Part shown: positions 33,036-41,776 of the stretch, piece by piece
How positions within the stretch are numbered: position 1 is the first letter of the stretch
Layout of the letters: each line of letters starts with the position of its first letter
NCBI GenBank assembly: GCA_963780045.1
Contig: CAVZZZ010000001.1
Coordinates: 4,340,001-4,404,000 of the forward strand
Reading direction: 5' to 3'
Length of the DNA: 64,000 nucleotides
Source: JANXQG01 sp963780045
Lineage (GTDB): Bacteria > Planctomycetota > Planctomycetia > Pirellulales > Thermoguttaceae
Notes under the pieces: model-generated
Seen by the model: only the letters and a program-made list of their open reading frames with translations
Database searches by the model: none
What the model was told of the DNA's origin: nothing
Made by a program: the position numbers and the translations under genes

Positions 33036-33053
33036 GGTACTCCGTTGTTTTTG

Positions 33054-33353
33054 CTATCCAATCGCTCCCAAGCGGAAACGTAGGTCCTTGATTTGGTGAT
33101 CGGGCAACAGGCGATTCAGCGTGCCGAGCATGTTTGACTTCTGAAACGTGAATTCCTGGATCAGGATCGAGTTGGCGACGACGATTTCCAGCGTGCCGCG
33201 CTTCAACTGGCCGACGCGGCTATGCTGCGCTCCCAGCGGCCCGGCAGCCTCGCTCCACGCCGCTTGGTACGCTTCCGCGCCCCGCACTCGCGCGAATCCG
33301 CGGCGGGACATAAGCTGCGTCAGGATGTCGGCAATGCGCTCAGGACCGGGCAT
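33054..33353 (-). CDS. DUF721 (DciA-like) protein
   Basis: 99 residues: IADILTQLMSRRGFARVRGAEAYQAAWSEAAGPLGAQHSRVGQLKRGTLEIVVANSILIQEFTFQKSNMLGTLN. This pattern of a long N-terminal helix and the VGQLKRGTLEIVV strand is DUF721. The related protein DciA is a loader or activator for DnaB helicase in many bacteria that lack DnaC. Position between dnaN and gyrB, where other bacteria have recF or dciA, supports that role here (inference). Confidence 0.8.
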   Translation of the reverse strand: MPGPERIADILTQLMSRRGFARVRGAEAYQAAWSEAAGPLGAQHSRVGQLKRGTLEIVVANSILIQEFTFQKSNMLGTLNRLLPDHQIKDLRFRLGAIG

Positions 33354-33376
33354 GGACTCAAATCCGAAATCGGAAA

Positions 33377-33473
33377 CTCGAAATCCGAAACAAATACGAA
33401 ATTCAAATGACGAATGCTACAATCGGTTTGAGACATTCATCATTGGCTTTTGGAATTTGTTTCGAATGTCGAG
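33377..33473. repeat. AT-rich 40-bp imperfect inverted repeat between dnaN and DUF721
   Basis: Arms 33377-33416 and 33434-33473 match at 32 of 40 positions around a 17-base loop. The arms contain CGAAACAAAT and AATGA / TGAATG strings. It fills the whole gap between dnaN and the DUF721 leader and is much richer in A and T than its neighbours. Confidence 0.65.
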
Positions 33474-33497
33474 TTTGTTGTTTGGGATTTCCGTTTC

Positions 33498-34616
33498 TCA
33501 CCTCTGGTCCCTTGCCAGCGGCATGACCACGTACGCATAGCCGTCCTCCGTGGAGCAAACTGCGGCGCTTTCGGCATCGCGGACTTCCAGCAGGAGCATG
33601 GCCTCGGGGTTGAGCACGCGGAGGAAGTCGCTCAGGTAGCGCGGGTCCAAGGTGATGACCAGCTCCGGTCCTTCGTAGGCGATCGGCAGCTCGACGTGCG
33701 ACTCACCATACTCGGCGCCGTGGGCGGCCAGCACCGCCTTGCCGCCCGCGAAGGTGAAATCGACGCCGCGGCGCTCCTCACTGGTGACGATGGCCGCCTG
33801 GCGGACAACGGAGAAAAACGGCCCCACGGTGACTTCGATCCGCTGCGTGTTCTCGCGGCGGGGAAAAACATCGCGCCACTTGGGAAAGCGGCCTTCCACC
33901 AGACGCGAGTACATCACGACCCGTCCGCTCTTGACCAACACGTCGTTGTCGCGGGCGGTGATCTGCACAACCTCCTCGCCGTCGCCGATCGACCGCTCCA
34001 GGAGCTGCATCGAGCGCGTGGGCACGATCGTCATCCGGTCGCCCGCCGGCGCATCTCCCACACTCTTGGCGGGCCCTTCCTGCCGGGCCAGGCGGCGGCC
34101 GTCGGTGGCCACGGCCGTGATGTGGTCGCCCGTCAACTCCAGGAGCACGCCGCCCAAGGCGTAGCGCGTGCTTTCGTTGTCCGTGGCAAAAACGGTGCGG
34201 CGGATGATCTCGCGGAGGAACCCGGCCGGTAATTCGTGATACCGGGCCTCGTCAAACTGGGTCACGACGGGGAATTCGTCCGGGTTCTCCGAGGGCAAAT
34301 TGAACTCGCAGCGCTGGCCGCAGACCTGGATCTTTCGCCCGTCGCTGGTAACGCTCATCACCTCGTCGGTGCTCTCGCGAAGGATGGAAAGGAACCGCGC
34401 AATGGGCAGGACGACACTGCCCGGCACGTCGACGATGATCCCCTCGGCCTCAATGCGAATGCCGACCTCCAGATCGGTGCCCATGAGGACGGCTTTGTCC
34501 TTTTGGGCTTCGAGCTTGAGGTTTTGCAGGATCGGCTTGGGGCTTCGCGAAGGGGCGACGGCGGCAGCCGTCTGGAAGTCGCGGAGCAGTTTTTCACGCT
34601 CGCACTGGATTTTCAT
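33498..34616 (-). CDS. dnaN: DNA polymerase III beta subunit (sliding clamp)
   Basis: 372 residues, standard length. MKIQCEREKLLRDFQTAAAVAPSRSPKPILQNLKLEA is a typical clamp N-terminus; NRF-like IPTRSMQLLERSIGD, the VTVGPFF and DFTFAGGKAVLAA blocks and the end YAYVVMPL, matching the family's final LMPM/R pattern, support it. Forms the ring that tethers DNA polymerase III. Second gene of the leftward replication block, 127 bases after dnaA, with its own candidate promoter. Confidence 0.93.
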   Translation of the reverse strand: MKIQCEREKLLRDFQTAAAVAPSRSPKPILQNLKLEAQKDKAVLMGTDLEVGIRIEAEGIIVDVPGSVVLPIARFLSILRESTDEVMSVTSDGRKIQVCGQRCEFNLPSENPDEFPVVTQFDEARYHELPAGFLREIIRRTVFATDNESTRYALGGVLLELTGDHITAVATDGRRLARQEGPAKSVGDAPAGDRMTIVPTRSMQLLERSIGDGEEVVQITARDNDVLVKSGRVVMYSRLVEGRFPKWRDVFPRRENTQRIEVTVGPFFSVVRQAAIVTSEERRGVDFTFAGGKAVLAAHGAEYGESHVELPIAYEGPELVITLDPRYLSDFLRVLNPEAMLLLEVRDAESAAVCSTEDGYAYVVMPLARDQR

Positions 34617-34651
34617 GTAAGGTAGCTTTCTGCTAAAAAGATGAACCCGTT

Positions 34652-34681
34652 ATTGTACTCGATTTCGAATTGCGCAGTCAC
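34652..34681 (-). promoter_or_regulatory. Candidate promoter of dnaN
   Basis: On the minus strand GTGACT, an 18-base spacer and TACAAT, about 36 bases before the dnaN ATG. Hexamers are partial matches. No DnaA box was found in this gap. Confidence 0.35.
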
Positions 34682-34743
34682 TAGGGGCACGGCTGCGATT
34701 CGAGGCACGTAACGCCTTGCCTTGCAAGGACTTACGTCGTTGA

Positions 34744-35838
34744 CTAGGAAAGCTTCCGCTGCAACAGGTCAATGGCCTGGCGGATTGCCGGATCGGCCTC
34801 CATTTGCTGCTCGGTTTTCCGGCAGGCGTGGAGCACGGTGGTGTGGTCCCGGCCGCCAAAAAAGGCCCCGATCCGGCTCAAGCTTTCGCACGTCATTTGC
34901 CGCGAGACGTAGATTGCAACGTCCCGCGCGACTACCACCGGCCGCCGACGCGATTGGCCGCGGAGATCGGAAAGCCGCAGCGAAAAATGCCGCGCCGTCA
35001 AGGAGGCAATCTCGCGCAGTTTGGGCCGCAACGCCGCGTCCCGCCTGGCCAGGAATTCGCGGACATGCCGCGCATCAACTCCGCGACCCTCCTCCCTTGC
35101 CGGGACTTCCAACTGCAGCATCGCGCCGACAAGCTCCGGCACCGTACCGGCCATCCCTTCGGCCAGCATCTTGAGGATCGAGTCAGCCAGCGCGAATTCC
35201 CGCAAATCGGACCAACGCTGCAAGATCGCCCGGCGCGCATCGGCGCCCGGCAATGCCAGCGGCAGGCAAAGACCTGCCGCAAGCCGGCTTTGCAAGGCCG
35301 GGCAGAAGCCGCCTATCTCCTGCGGCGTCGCCGCGATGGTCGCCAAGACTTGCCCGCCGCGATGGATGATCGTATCCAACGTGCAAATCAGTTCTTCCTG
35401 GGCGCACGGTTTATTGGCAACTTCGCCCAGGTTCTCGAAAACGGCCAGGCACGCGCTGCGGTATCGGCGGCGGAAGTCCTCCACCGACTGGGCTTCGAAG
35501 GCGTCTTTCATTTCGCGTGCGAAATCGACCGCAGTGACGCAGACGACTCGGTTTTGCGGGAAATTCTCCTTCCACGTGGCCGCGATGCCGCGGGCCAAAT
35601 GCGACTTGCCCGTTCCGCTGGGGCCGTAGAGAACCAGCGGGTTGAACGGCGTGATCCGCCGTGTCAAGACTCCCAAAACGGCCGGTTCAACAAGCCGGTT
35701 TTCCGGACCGGCGAAGAATTCCAGGCCGACCGGTCTGTGCCGGTCATCCTGCACCGCGCCATCGTCGCCGAGCGGTTGCCCGGCCAACGGAATTGTCACC
35801 ACGCCATCGGTCATTTCGAGTCCGTTCGCCCGGGTCAC
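34744..35838 (-). CDS. dnaA: Chromosomal replication initiator DnaA (short form, divergent Walker B)
   Basis: 364 residues against about 450 in most bacteria: the DnaB-interacting domain I is missing and the protein begins directly before the AAA+ domain. NPLVLYGPSGTGKSHLARG is an intact Walker A. Where DnaA normally has LLIDD, this protein reads LAVFEN, so both Walker B acidic positions are changed to Glu and Asn. The C-terminal DNA-binding domain keeps VVARDVAIYVSRQMTCESLSRIG and the signature GGRDHTTVLHACRK. Binding of DnaA boxes is expected; ATP hydrolysis may be altered (inference). Start at GTG 35838; ATG 35814 is possible. Confidence 0.88.
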   Translation of the reverse strand: MTRANGLEMTDGVVTIPLAGQPLGDDGAVQDDRHRPVGLEFFAGPENRLVEPAVLGVLTRRITPFNPLVLYGPSGTGKSHLARGIAATWKENFPQNRVVCVTAVDFAREMKDAFEAQSVEDFRRRYRSACLAVFENLGEVANKPCAQEELICTLDTIIHRGGQVLATIAATPQEIGGFCPALQSRLAAGLCLPLALPGADARRAILQRWSDLREFALADSILKMLAEGMAGTVPELVGAMLQLEVPAREEGRGVDARHVREFLARRDAALRPKLREIASLTARHFSLRLSDLRGQSRRRPVVVARDVAIYVSRQMTCESLSRIGAFFGGRDHTTVLHACRKTEQQMEADPAIRQAIDLLQRKLS

Positions 35839-35859
35839 GAAGAGTTGCGGAAACGAATG

Positions 35860-35887
35860 ATTATATCACGATCGAGGTTCGCTGCAA
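35860..35887 (-). promoter_or_regulatory. Promoter of dnaA
   Basis: On the minus strand TTGCAG, a 16-base spacer and a perfect TATAAT, 22 bases before the GTG start. The best -35/-10 pair found in the window. Confidence 0.6.
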
Positions 35888-35915
35888 CCGGACAGGCCCA
35901 CCTTTGTTCGCCGCG

Positions 35916-37373
35916 TCAGCGACGGACCTTGTAAGAGTCGAATTCGTCGCCGCCGCCAGTCGCCCGCGGGTAACCTGTGGCTTTCAATTCCGCCATCAAG
36001 CGGTTATCAATTTGTTTGACAGTCCGCGCGTACGCGGGGTCGTCCGCGACATTTTTCATTTCGTAGGGATCTTTGCGAAGGTCGTAGAGCTCCCGCGCGG
36101 GGCGTTTGCCGAAGGCCCGTTCGTAAAACGGCCGGATCGCCGGTTCGTCGCGATGAACCAATATCCATGCCTTCGACGGGCCGGCGTCCACGTCGCAAAA
36201 GCCGGCAAACGTATTGCTCGTCAAGGCCTCGAATTTCGGCATCGGCCCCGCGGGCGGATCGCCGGCTGGCCAGCGATCGGGTCGGAAGTTCCGGATGTAA
36301 TGAAAGTCCTTGGTGATGATCGACCGCATCGGGTAGCCGACGTTTTTCTGTTCGCCGTCCGCGCGGCCGTTCGGGGCGTGGCGTTCCATCATCGTCAACG
36401 TGTGATCGCGTGCCGGATCAACCTGTCCGGATTTATTGGAAAGCAGCACGTCGAGCAGGCTTCGAGCGGTCATTGCCGCCGGCCGATCCACACCGGCCGC
36501 CGCCAGAAACGTCGGCGCAAGGTCGGCGAGGCTAACGAAATCGTCCACGACGCGACCAGGCTTGATGTGCCCCTGCCAAAAGAGTGCCAGCGGCTGGTGC
36601 GTGCCCGTGTCGTACAGCGTCGCCTTGCTCCGCGGGAACGGCCAGCCGTTGTCGCCGCTGATGGCGATGAGCGTATTGTCCAACTCGCCGATTTTCTCCA
36701 GGGCTGCAAGGCATTCGCCGGCCTGGCGGTCGAATTCTTCCGATTGAAAATAGTAATCGCAGATGTCGCGGCGGACGACGTCGTTGTCCGGCAGATACGG
36801 CGGGACGACGACCTTGGCCGGGTCGAGGCCGTGCTTCACCCCGCAATCGCGCGGATAGACGCGGTGCGGGCGATGGCTGCCGAGCCAGAAACAAAACGCT
36901 CGGTCTTTCGGCCGGGCGGCGAGGAATGCGTCAAAACTCTTGAATGGCGGGCCGGCGGCGTTATGCGGTCGGCCTTCGTCGTTGCCCGGCCCGTAACCCT
37001 TTCCCGTCAACCCGATAAAGTAACCCGCTTTCTCCAAGAGGTCAGGGTAGACGTCGAACTTGGCGGGCAGGGACGACCAGAGGTTTGCGCCGCGTTCGAG
37101 CCGCCACGGCCACTGGCCCGTCAGCATGGCCGCCCGCGATGCCGAGCAGGACGGGGCCGCGCAGTGGGCGTTGCGGAACATGACGCCTTCCCGCGCTAAC
37201 CGGTCGAATGTAGGCGTTTTGACGACCCGATCGCCCAGGCACGATCCATGCGGCCACGCCCAGTCGTCGGCAAGCAGAAAGAGGATGTTGGGTTTTTTTG
37301 GCGCGGCAGCATGAAGGCCGTGCTGCTGGATGGCGAAGAAAGACAGGAAGATCGCGATGCACTTGTACTTCAC
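35916..37373 (-). CDS. Exported sulfatase (heparan N-sulfatase-like)
   Basis: 485 residues with a signal peptide (IAIFLSFFAIQQHGLHA). KPNILFLLADDWAWPHGSCLG gives the metal-binding Asp pair. The formylglycine motif reads CSASR in APSCSASRAAMLTGQWPW; the usual Pro of CxPxR is Ala, as in several members related to sulfamidase. GSHRPHRVY and SGDNGWPFPRSKATLYDTGTHQPL carry further ligands. It probably removes sulfate from polysaccharide sugars in the periplasm; a sulfatase-maturation enzyme is not in this window. Its start overlaps the next sulfatase stop by 4 bases, so they are one operon. Confidence 0.88.
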   Translation of the reverse strand: MKYKCIAIFLSFFAIQQHGLHAAAPKKPNILFLLADDWAWPHGSCLGDRVVKTPTFDRLAREGVMFRNAHCAAPSCSASRAAMLTGQWPWRLERGANLWSSLPAKFDVYPDLLEKAGYFIGLTGKGYGPGNDEGRPHNAAGPPFKSFDAFLAARPKDRAFCFWLGSHRPHRVYPRDCGVKHGLDPAKVVVPPYLPDNDVVRRDICDYYFQSEEFDRQAGECLAALEKIGELDNTLIAISGDNGWPFPRSKATLYDTGTHQPLALFWQGHIKPGRVVDDFVSLADLAPTFLAAAGVDRPAAMTARSLLDVLLSNKSGQVDPARDHTLTMMERHAPNGRADGEQKNVGYPMRSIITKDFHYIRNFRPDRWPAGDPPAGPMPKFEALTSNTFAGFCDVDAGPSKAWILVHRDEPAIRPFYERAFGKRPARELYDLRKDPYEMKNVADDPAYARTVKQIDNRLMAELKATGYPRATGGGDEFDSYKVRR

Positions 37374-38901
37374 GGCTTTGGTCCTGTTGTGGCCACGCGG
37401 GCTTTGGGATTGTCGAGCACGGGAATGGGAAACTGCTTCGACGACGTGTGCTGCTGGTCCATGATCTTTTGCAGTCGATCCACGATGTCCGGATGCGAGG
37501 CGGCGACATTGTTCTTTTCCGAGCGATCGGTCGCCAGATTGTACAACTCCGTGGTTGGGGAGGGCGGTTTGTTCCGCGCACCAAGCAAATTGCGATGCAA
37601 AAGCTTCCAGTCTCCCACCCGCACCGACTGCTGGCCGCCCGTGCCGTGGAATTCGCGATAGAGAAACGGCCGGAGCGGCTGCTGCTTGCCGAGCAGGGTA
37701 GGCGCGAAGCTGATTCCGTCGCAGGTCTTGGGAGTCAGTTCCTTCGCGCCAACAAGGTCCAGGAGAGTCGGCATCCAGTCTTCGTGTCCGCTGACGTAAT
37801 CCGTCGTCGTACCTGCCGGAACGTGTCCCTGCCAGCGGACGATGAGCGGCAGACGGATGCCCCCTTCGTAGATGTCCCGTTTGAACCCTCGCAAATCGGC
37901 GTTCGACTTGAAATACGTCGGCTCAAATCCCCCTAGCTTGTACACAGCGCCGTTGTCCGAAGTGAAGATGAAGATCGTGTCGTTTTCCAGGCCGAGGTCT
38001 TTCACTAATTGCACGATTCTCCCGATGTCGCGGTCCATGCGAGTGATCATCGCCGCGTAGGCCGCGTGAGGGAATTGCTGCGGCAGACAGTCGTTGCCGC
38101 CCGTGTAGGGCTTATCGTCGAGCTTTCCTTTGTACTCTTCCAGCGAGTCTTCCGGCACTTGCAGCGAAAGGTGCGGTGCGATGGTCGGATAATAGAGGAA
38201 GAACGGCCGGTCCTTGTTCTCGCGGATGAACCGCAAAGCTCGCTCCGTGTAAAGATCGGGCGAGTATTGCTTGCCGATGAAACTGGCATAGCTGGCCGGA
38301 TCGTTCGGGTCGGCGCCGGGAGCGAGCGACAAATCTTCCTTCTCGGAAACGTTCTCGTTGCCGGTCAGTTTCAGCCGGCCTTCGTCGTCGATCAAGTATT
38401 GCGGGTAATAGTTGTGCGCGTGCCGCTGACAGTTGTAGCCGAAGAAGTGGTCAAAGCCATTCTTCAACGGGTCGCCGCTGCTGCCCACGCGGCCCAGCCC
38501 CCATTTGCCGAAGGCTGCCGTGGCATAACCGGCGGATTTCAGTGAGCCGGCAAGGCTCGGTTCGCCCGGCGGCAAGGGCAGTTCTCCCTGAAACGAATAC
38601 CACGACCCGATTTCCTTGTTGTCGCGAATGAACGCGTGCCCCGGATGCCTGCCGGTCATGAGCACGCAGCGGGCCGGCGCAGACTGGGCTGCCCGTATAG
38701 TGCTGGGTGAAGCGCAATGCCTTCGGCTGCCAGTTTATCCAGTGTCGGCGTTCTGATGACCTTTTGCCCGTACGGCCCGATGTCGCCGTAGCCCAGGTCG
38801 TCGGCAAGCAGGAAAACGATGTTTGGCCTCTGCGGCGCGGCCGCGAAAAGCAAAGACGGCATCGCGAAGATACATAGAATGATTTGTCTGTACGCTTTCA
38901 C
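37370..38901 (-). CDS. Exported sulfatase (arylsulfatase-like), frameshifted in the active-site region
   Basis: From a GTG at 38901: signal-like IILCIFAMPSLLFAAAP, then RPNIVFLLADDLGYGDIGPYGQK and PTLDKLAAEG. Two slips follow between about 38690 and 38725: an extra T and a missing CC. Corrected, the sequence reads FTQHYTGSPVCAPARCVLMTG, with the formylglycine motif CAPAR. From 38665 the frame is open to the end (FGKWGLGR, DRPFFLYYPTIAPHLSLQVP, IFTSDNGAVY, GGIRLPLIVRW, ELYNLATDRSEKNNVA). It is highly similar to the next gene, a recent duplicate. Without correction only the part after 38665 is an open frame. Confidence 0.82.
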
Positions 38902-38914
38902 GGTAATGATGGCC

Positions 38915-40434
38915 CTATTGAAGGCCAGCCTTTTTATCGAGCAGCGGAATCGGAAATTGCTTCGACGGCGTGTGCTGCTGGTCCATGATCTTTTGCAGCC
39001 GCGCCACGATGTCCGGCTGCGCGGCGGCGACGTTCTTCTTTTCCGAGCGGTCGTTCGCCAGGTTATACAGTTCAGTCGTCGGCGCGGGCGGTTTGTTCCG
39101 CGTGCCGAGCAAGTTCCGGTGCAGCAGTTTCCAGTCTCCCACGCGCACGGACTGCTGGCCGCCAGCGCCGTGGAATTCACGATAGAGAAACGGCCGGGGC
39201 GGCTGCGATTTGCCCAGCAACGTGGGCGCGAAGCTGATTCCGTCGCAGGACTTGGGAGTCAATTCCTTCGCGCCGATAAGGTCCAGGAGCGTCGGCATCC
39301 AGTCTTCGTGTCCGCTGACGTAGTCCGTGGTCGTGCCCGAGCGGACGCGGCCTTTCCAGCGGACGATGAGCGGCAGGCGAATGCCGCCCTCGTAGATGTC
39401 CTGCTTGAAGCCGCGGAGATCGGCGTTCGACTTGAAGTAGGCTGGTTCGAACCCCGCCAACTTGAAGACGGCGCCGTTGTCCGACGTGAAGATGAAAATC
39501 GTATTGTCTTCCAGGCCCAACTCTTTCACCAAATCCACCATCCGGCCGATGTCGCGATCCATGCGTGTTATCATTGCCGCGTAAGCCGCGTGCGGAAACT
39601 GGTGCGGCAGGTAGCCCTTACCGCCCGTATAAGGTTTGTCGTCAAGCTTGCCCTTGTATTCCGCGAGCGAGTCCTCCGGCACTTGCAGCGCCAAGTGCGG
39701 CACGATGGTGGGATAATAGAGGAAGAACGGCCGGTCCTTGCTCTCGCGGATGAACTGCAAGGCCCGCTCAGCGCAAAGATCGGGCGCGTATTGCTTGCCG
39801 ATGAAATTGGCGTAGCTGGCCGGATCGTTCGGGTCTGCGCCAGGAGCGATCGACAATCCTTCTTTCACGGAAACGTTCTCGTTGCCGGTCACGGCAAACC
39901 GGCCTTCGTCGTCAATCAGGAATTGCGGGTAATAGTTGTGCGCGTGCCGCTGGTCGTTGTAGCCGAAGAAATGGTCGAAGCCATTCTTCAACGGGTCGCC
40001 GGAGCTGCCGATGCGGCCCAGCCCCCATTTGCCGAAGGCGGACGTGACATAGCCGGCGGTCTTCAACGAAGCGGCAAGGCATGGCTCGCCCCGTGGGAGC
40101 GGAAGTTGTCCTTGAAACGAATACCAAGGACCGATTTCCCTGTTGTTGCGAATGAACGCGTGTCCCGGATGCTTGCCGGTCATCAGCACGCAGCGGGCCG
40201 GCACAGACCGGGCTGCCCGTGTAGTGCTGCGTGAAGCTGGCATGCCTTCGGCCGCCAGTTTGTCCAGCGTGGGCGTATGGATGATCTTCTGCCCGTAGGA
40301 ACCGATGTCGCCATAGCCCAAGTCGTCGGCGAGGACAAAAATGATGTTCGGCTTGCGCACGGCTCAGCGGAGAGGGCGCCGATCGCCGAAGCGGCCAGCG
40401 AAACAAGGGTAGCGAATTGAATCAGCAGTTTCAT
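38915..40434 (-). CDS. Exported sulfatase, duplicate of the previous one, frameshifted
   Basis: Signal peptide MKLLIQFATLVSLAASAIGALSA from ATG 40434. A one-base slip near 40358 then leads into RKPNIIFVLADDLGYGDIGSYGQK; the open frame from 40360 continues to the end. Between about 40205 and 40245 it is read out of register (PASRSTTRAARSVPARC where the neighbour would read FTQHYTGSPVCAPARC), because an insertion of two bases is offset by two missing C. So the CAPAR motif is probably real but hidden. The rest matches the previous sulfatase almost residue for residue. 13 bases separate the two genes. Confidence 0.82.
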
Positions 40435-40438
40435 TCAC

Positions 40439-41644
40439 TTATTCTCCCAAATCCCGGCAGACACGCAAGATGCGGGCGACCGCTTCGTCGATTTCGGCAT
40501 CGGTGTTCGTGGCCCCCAGGCTGAACCGCAGGCTGCTGGCCACGATGTCATTGGGAAGCCCCATCGCGCGCAGCGTGGGAGAAAGCTCCGTCGAACCGCT
40601 GGCGCAGGCCGAGCCGACCGAGCAGGCCACGCCCGCCATGTCCAGCGCCAAGAGAAGAATTTGCCCCTCCAATCCGGGGAACGCCACGTTGCTAGTATGC
40701 GGCAGCCGGGCGGTCCCTTCGCTATGGACGATGACGCCCGGCCGCCCGGCCTTTAGTCCGAACTCGAAGCGCTGGCGGAGCGCCGTCAACTTGCGGCAAT
40801 GCGCGTCTTGCTCCGTCTGCCATAGTTCCAGGGCGGTCATCATGCCGACGGCCAGCGCGACCGACTCCGTGCCGGGCCGCATTCCTTCTTGCTGATGACC
40901 GCCAAAAAGCATCGGGGCCAATGTTACGTCATTTTGGAGCACGATCGCGCCGATGCCCAGCGGCCCTTGAAACTTGTGCGCGGCGACGCTCAGCGCCGCA
41001 ACTCCCAGCGTGCGGAAGTTGATGGGGATTTTGCCGGCGGCGGCGACGGCGTCGGTATGCAGCGGCACGCCGGCCGCGCGGCAGATATCGGCCAGTTGCG
41101 CGATCGGCTGGATCGCGCCGGTCTCGTGGTTGGCCAGCATCACGCTGACCAGCGCCGGCCTGTCGCCTTCGGAGAGTAGCACTTGCAACGACGCAGGCTG
41201 AACCACGCCCTGACTATCGACTGGCAGCGTATCGAGCCGCCAGCCCAGTTCCAAAAGATACTCGGCTGCTTCGAGCACGCAGGAGTGCTCAATCGAAGAC
41301 ACCAGGATGCGGGGGACTGTCCCGATTTTCGTATCAACGAAAATGGGACTGTCCCCTTTGCCAGTTCCCTTACACGTCCCCGCCAGGCCGAAAATAGCCA
41401 GATTGTTCGCCTCGGTGCCGCCGCTGGTGAAGACGAGTCGATCGGGCCTGTGGCGGTCCAGGTCCGCGCCGAGGACCTGGGCCACGCGCCGCCGCGCGTC
41501 TTCTAGCACCCGCCTCGCCCGTTGGCCCGGCTGATGCTGGCTCGCCGGGTTCGCATAGCCTTCCGCATAGCAGCGGGCCATCGCCTCGATGACTTCCGGG
41601 CGGGTAGGCGTGGTCGAATTGTGGTCCAGGTAGATGCGGTCCAT
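40439..41644 (-). CDS. Cysteine desulfurase (NifS/IscS type) with in-frame REP insertion
   Basis: 401 residues. IYLDHNSTTPTRPEVIEAM, FTSGGTEANNLAIF, HTDAVAAAGKIPINF (the Schiff-base region) and SVAAHKFQGPLGIGAI with the PLP lysine are class V aminotransferase motifs. SVGSACASGSTE contains the catalytic cysteine loop. Converts cysteine to alanine, delivering sulfur to Fe-S clusters or molybdenum cofactor. Between AGTC and ILVSSIEHS about 20 extra residues (KGTGKGDSPIFVDTKIGTVP) are encoded by a palindromic repeat. No iscU follows; the stop lies 4 bases from the sulfatase start. A link with XdhC-type sulfuration is only a possibility. Confidence 0.88.
   Translation of the reverse strand: MDRIYLDHNSTTPTRPEVIEAMARCYAEGYANPASQHQPGQRARRVLEDARRRVAQVLGADLDRHRPDRLVFTSGGTEANNLAIFGLAGTCKGTGKGDSPIFVDTKIGTVPRILVSSIEHSCVLEAAEYLLELGWRLDTLPVDSQGVVQPASLQVLLSEGDRPALVSVMLANHETGAIQPIAQLADICRAAGVPLHTDAVAAAGKIPINFRTLGVAALSVAAHKFQGPLGIGAIVLQNDVTLAPMLFGGHQQEGMRPGTESVALAVGMMTALELWQTEQDAHCRKLTALRQRFEFGLKAGRPGVIVHSEGTARLPHTSNVAFPGLEGQILLLALDMAGVACSVGSACASGSTELSPTLRAMGLPNDIVASSLRFSLGATNTDAEIDEAVARILRVCRDLGE
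41311..41356. repeat. GGGACTGTCCC-flanked hairpin inside the cysteine desulfurase gene
   Basis: Two direct copies of the palindrome GGGACTGTCCC (41313-41323 and 41345-41355) enclose ATTTTCGT / ACGAAAAT, an 8-bp stem with a 4-base loop. The total of about 46 bases is translated in frame. Confidence 0.75.
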
Positions 41645-41776
41645 TGGGGAATTATGGGGCGGATTGGCGTTGGCGGCAACGGGCGCTAATCTGGACACCC
41701 CGCCCCGCGGCGCGCGATAATAACATCGGCGGCTATTCTGCGGCAACGAACCAACTTGGATTTGGAGAGCGGTGGT

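Noticed and set aside
40205..40245. SVPAR as a Ser-type sulfatase motif in the third sulfatase
   Set aside because: Surrounding residues are out of register with the near-identical neighbour; corrected reading gives CAPAR.
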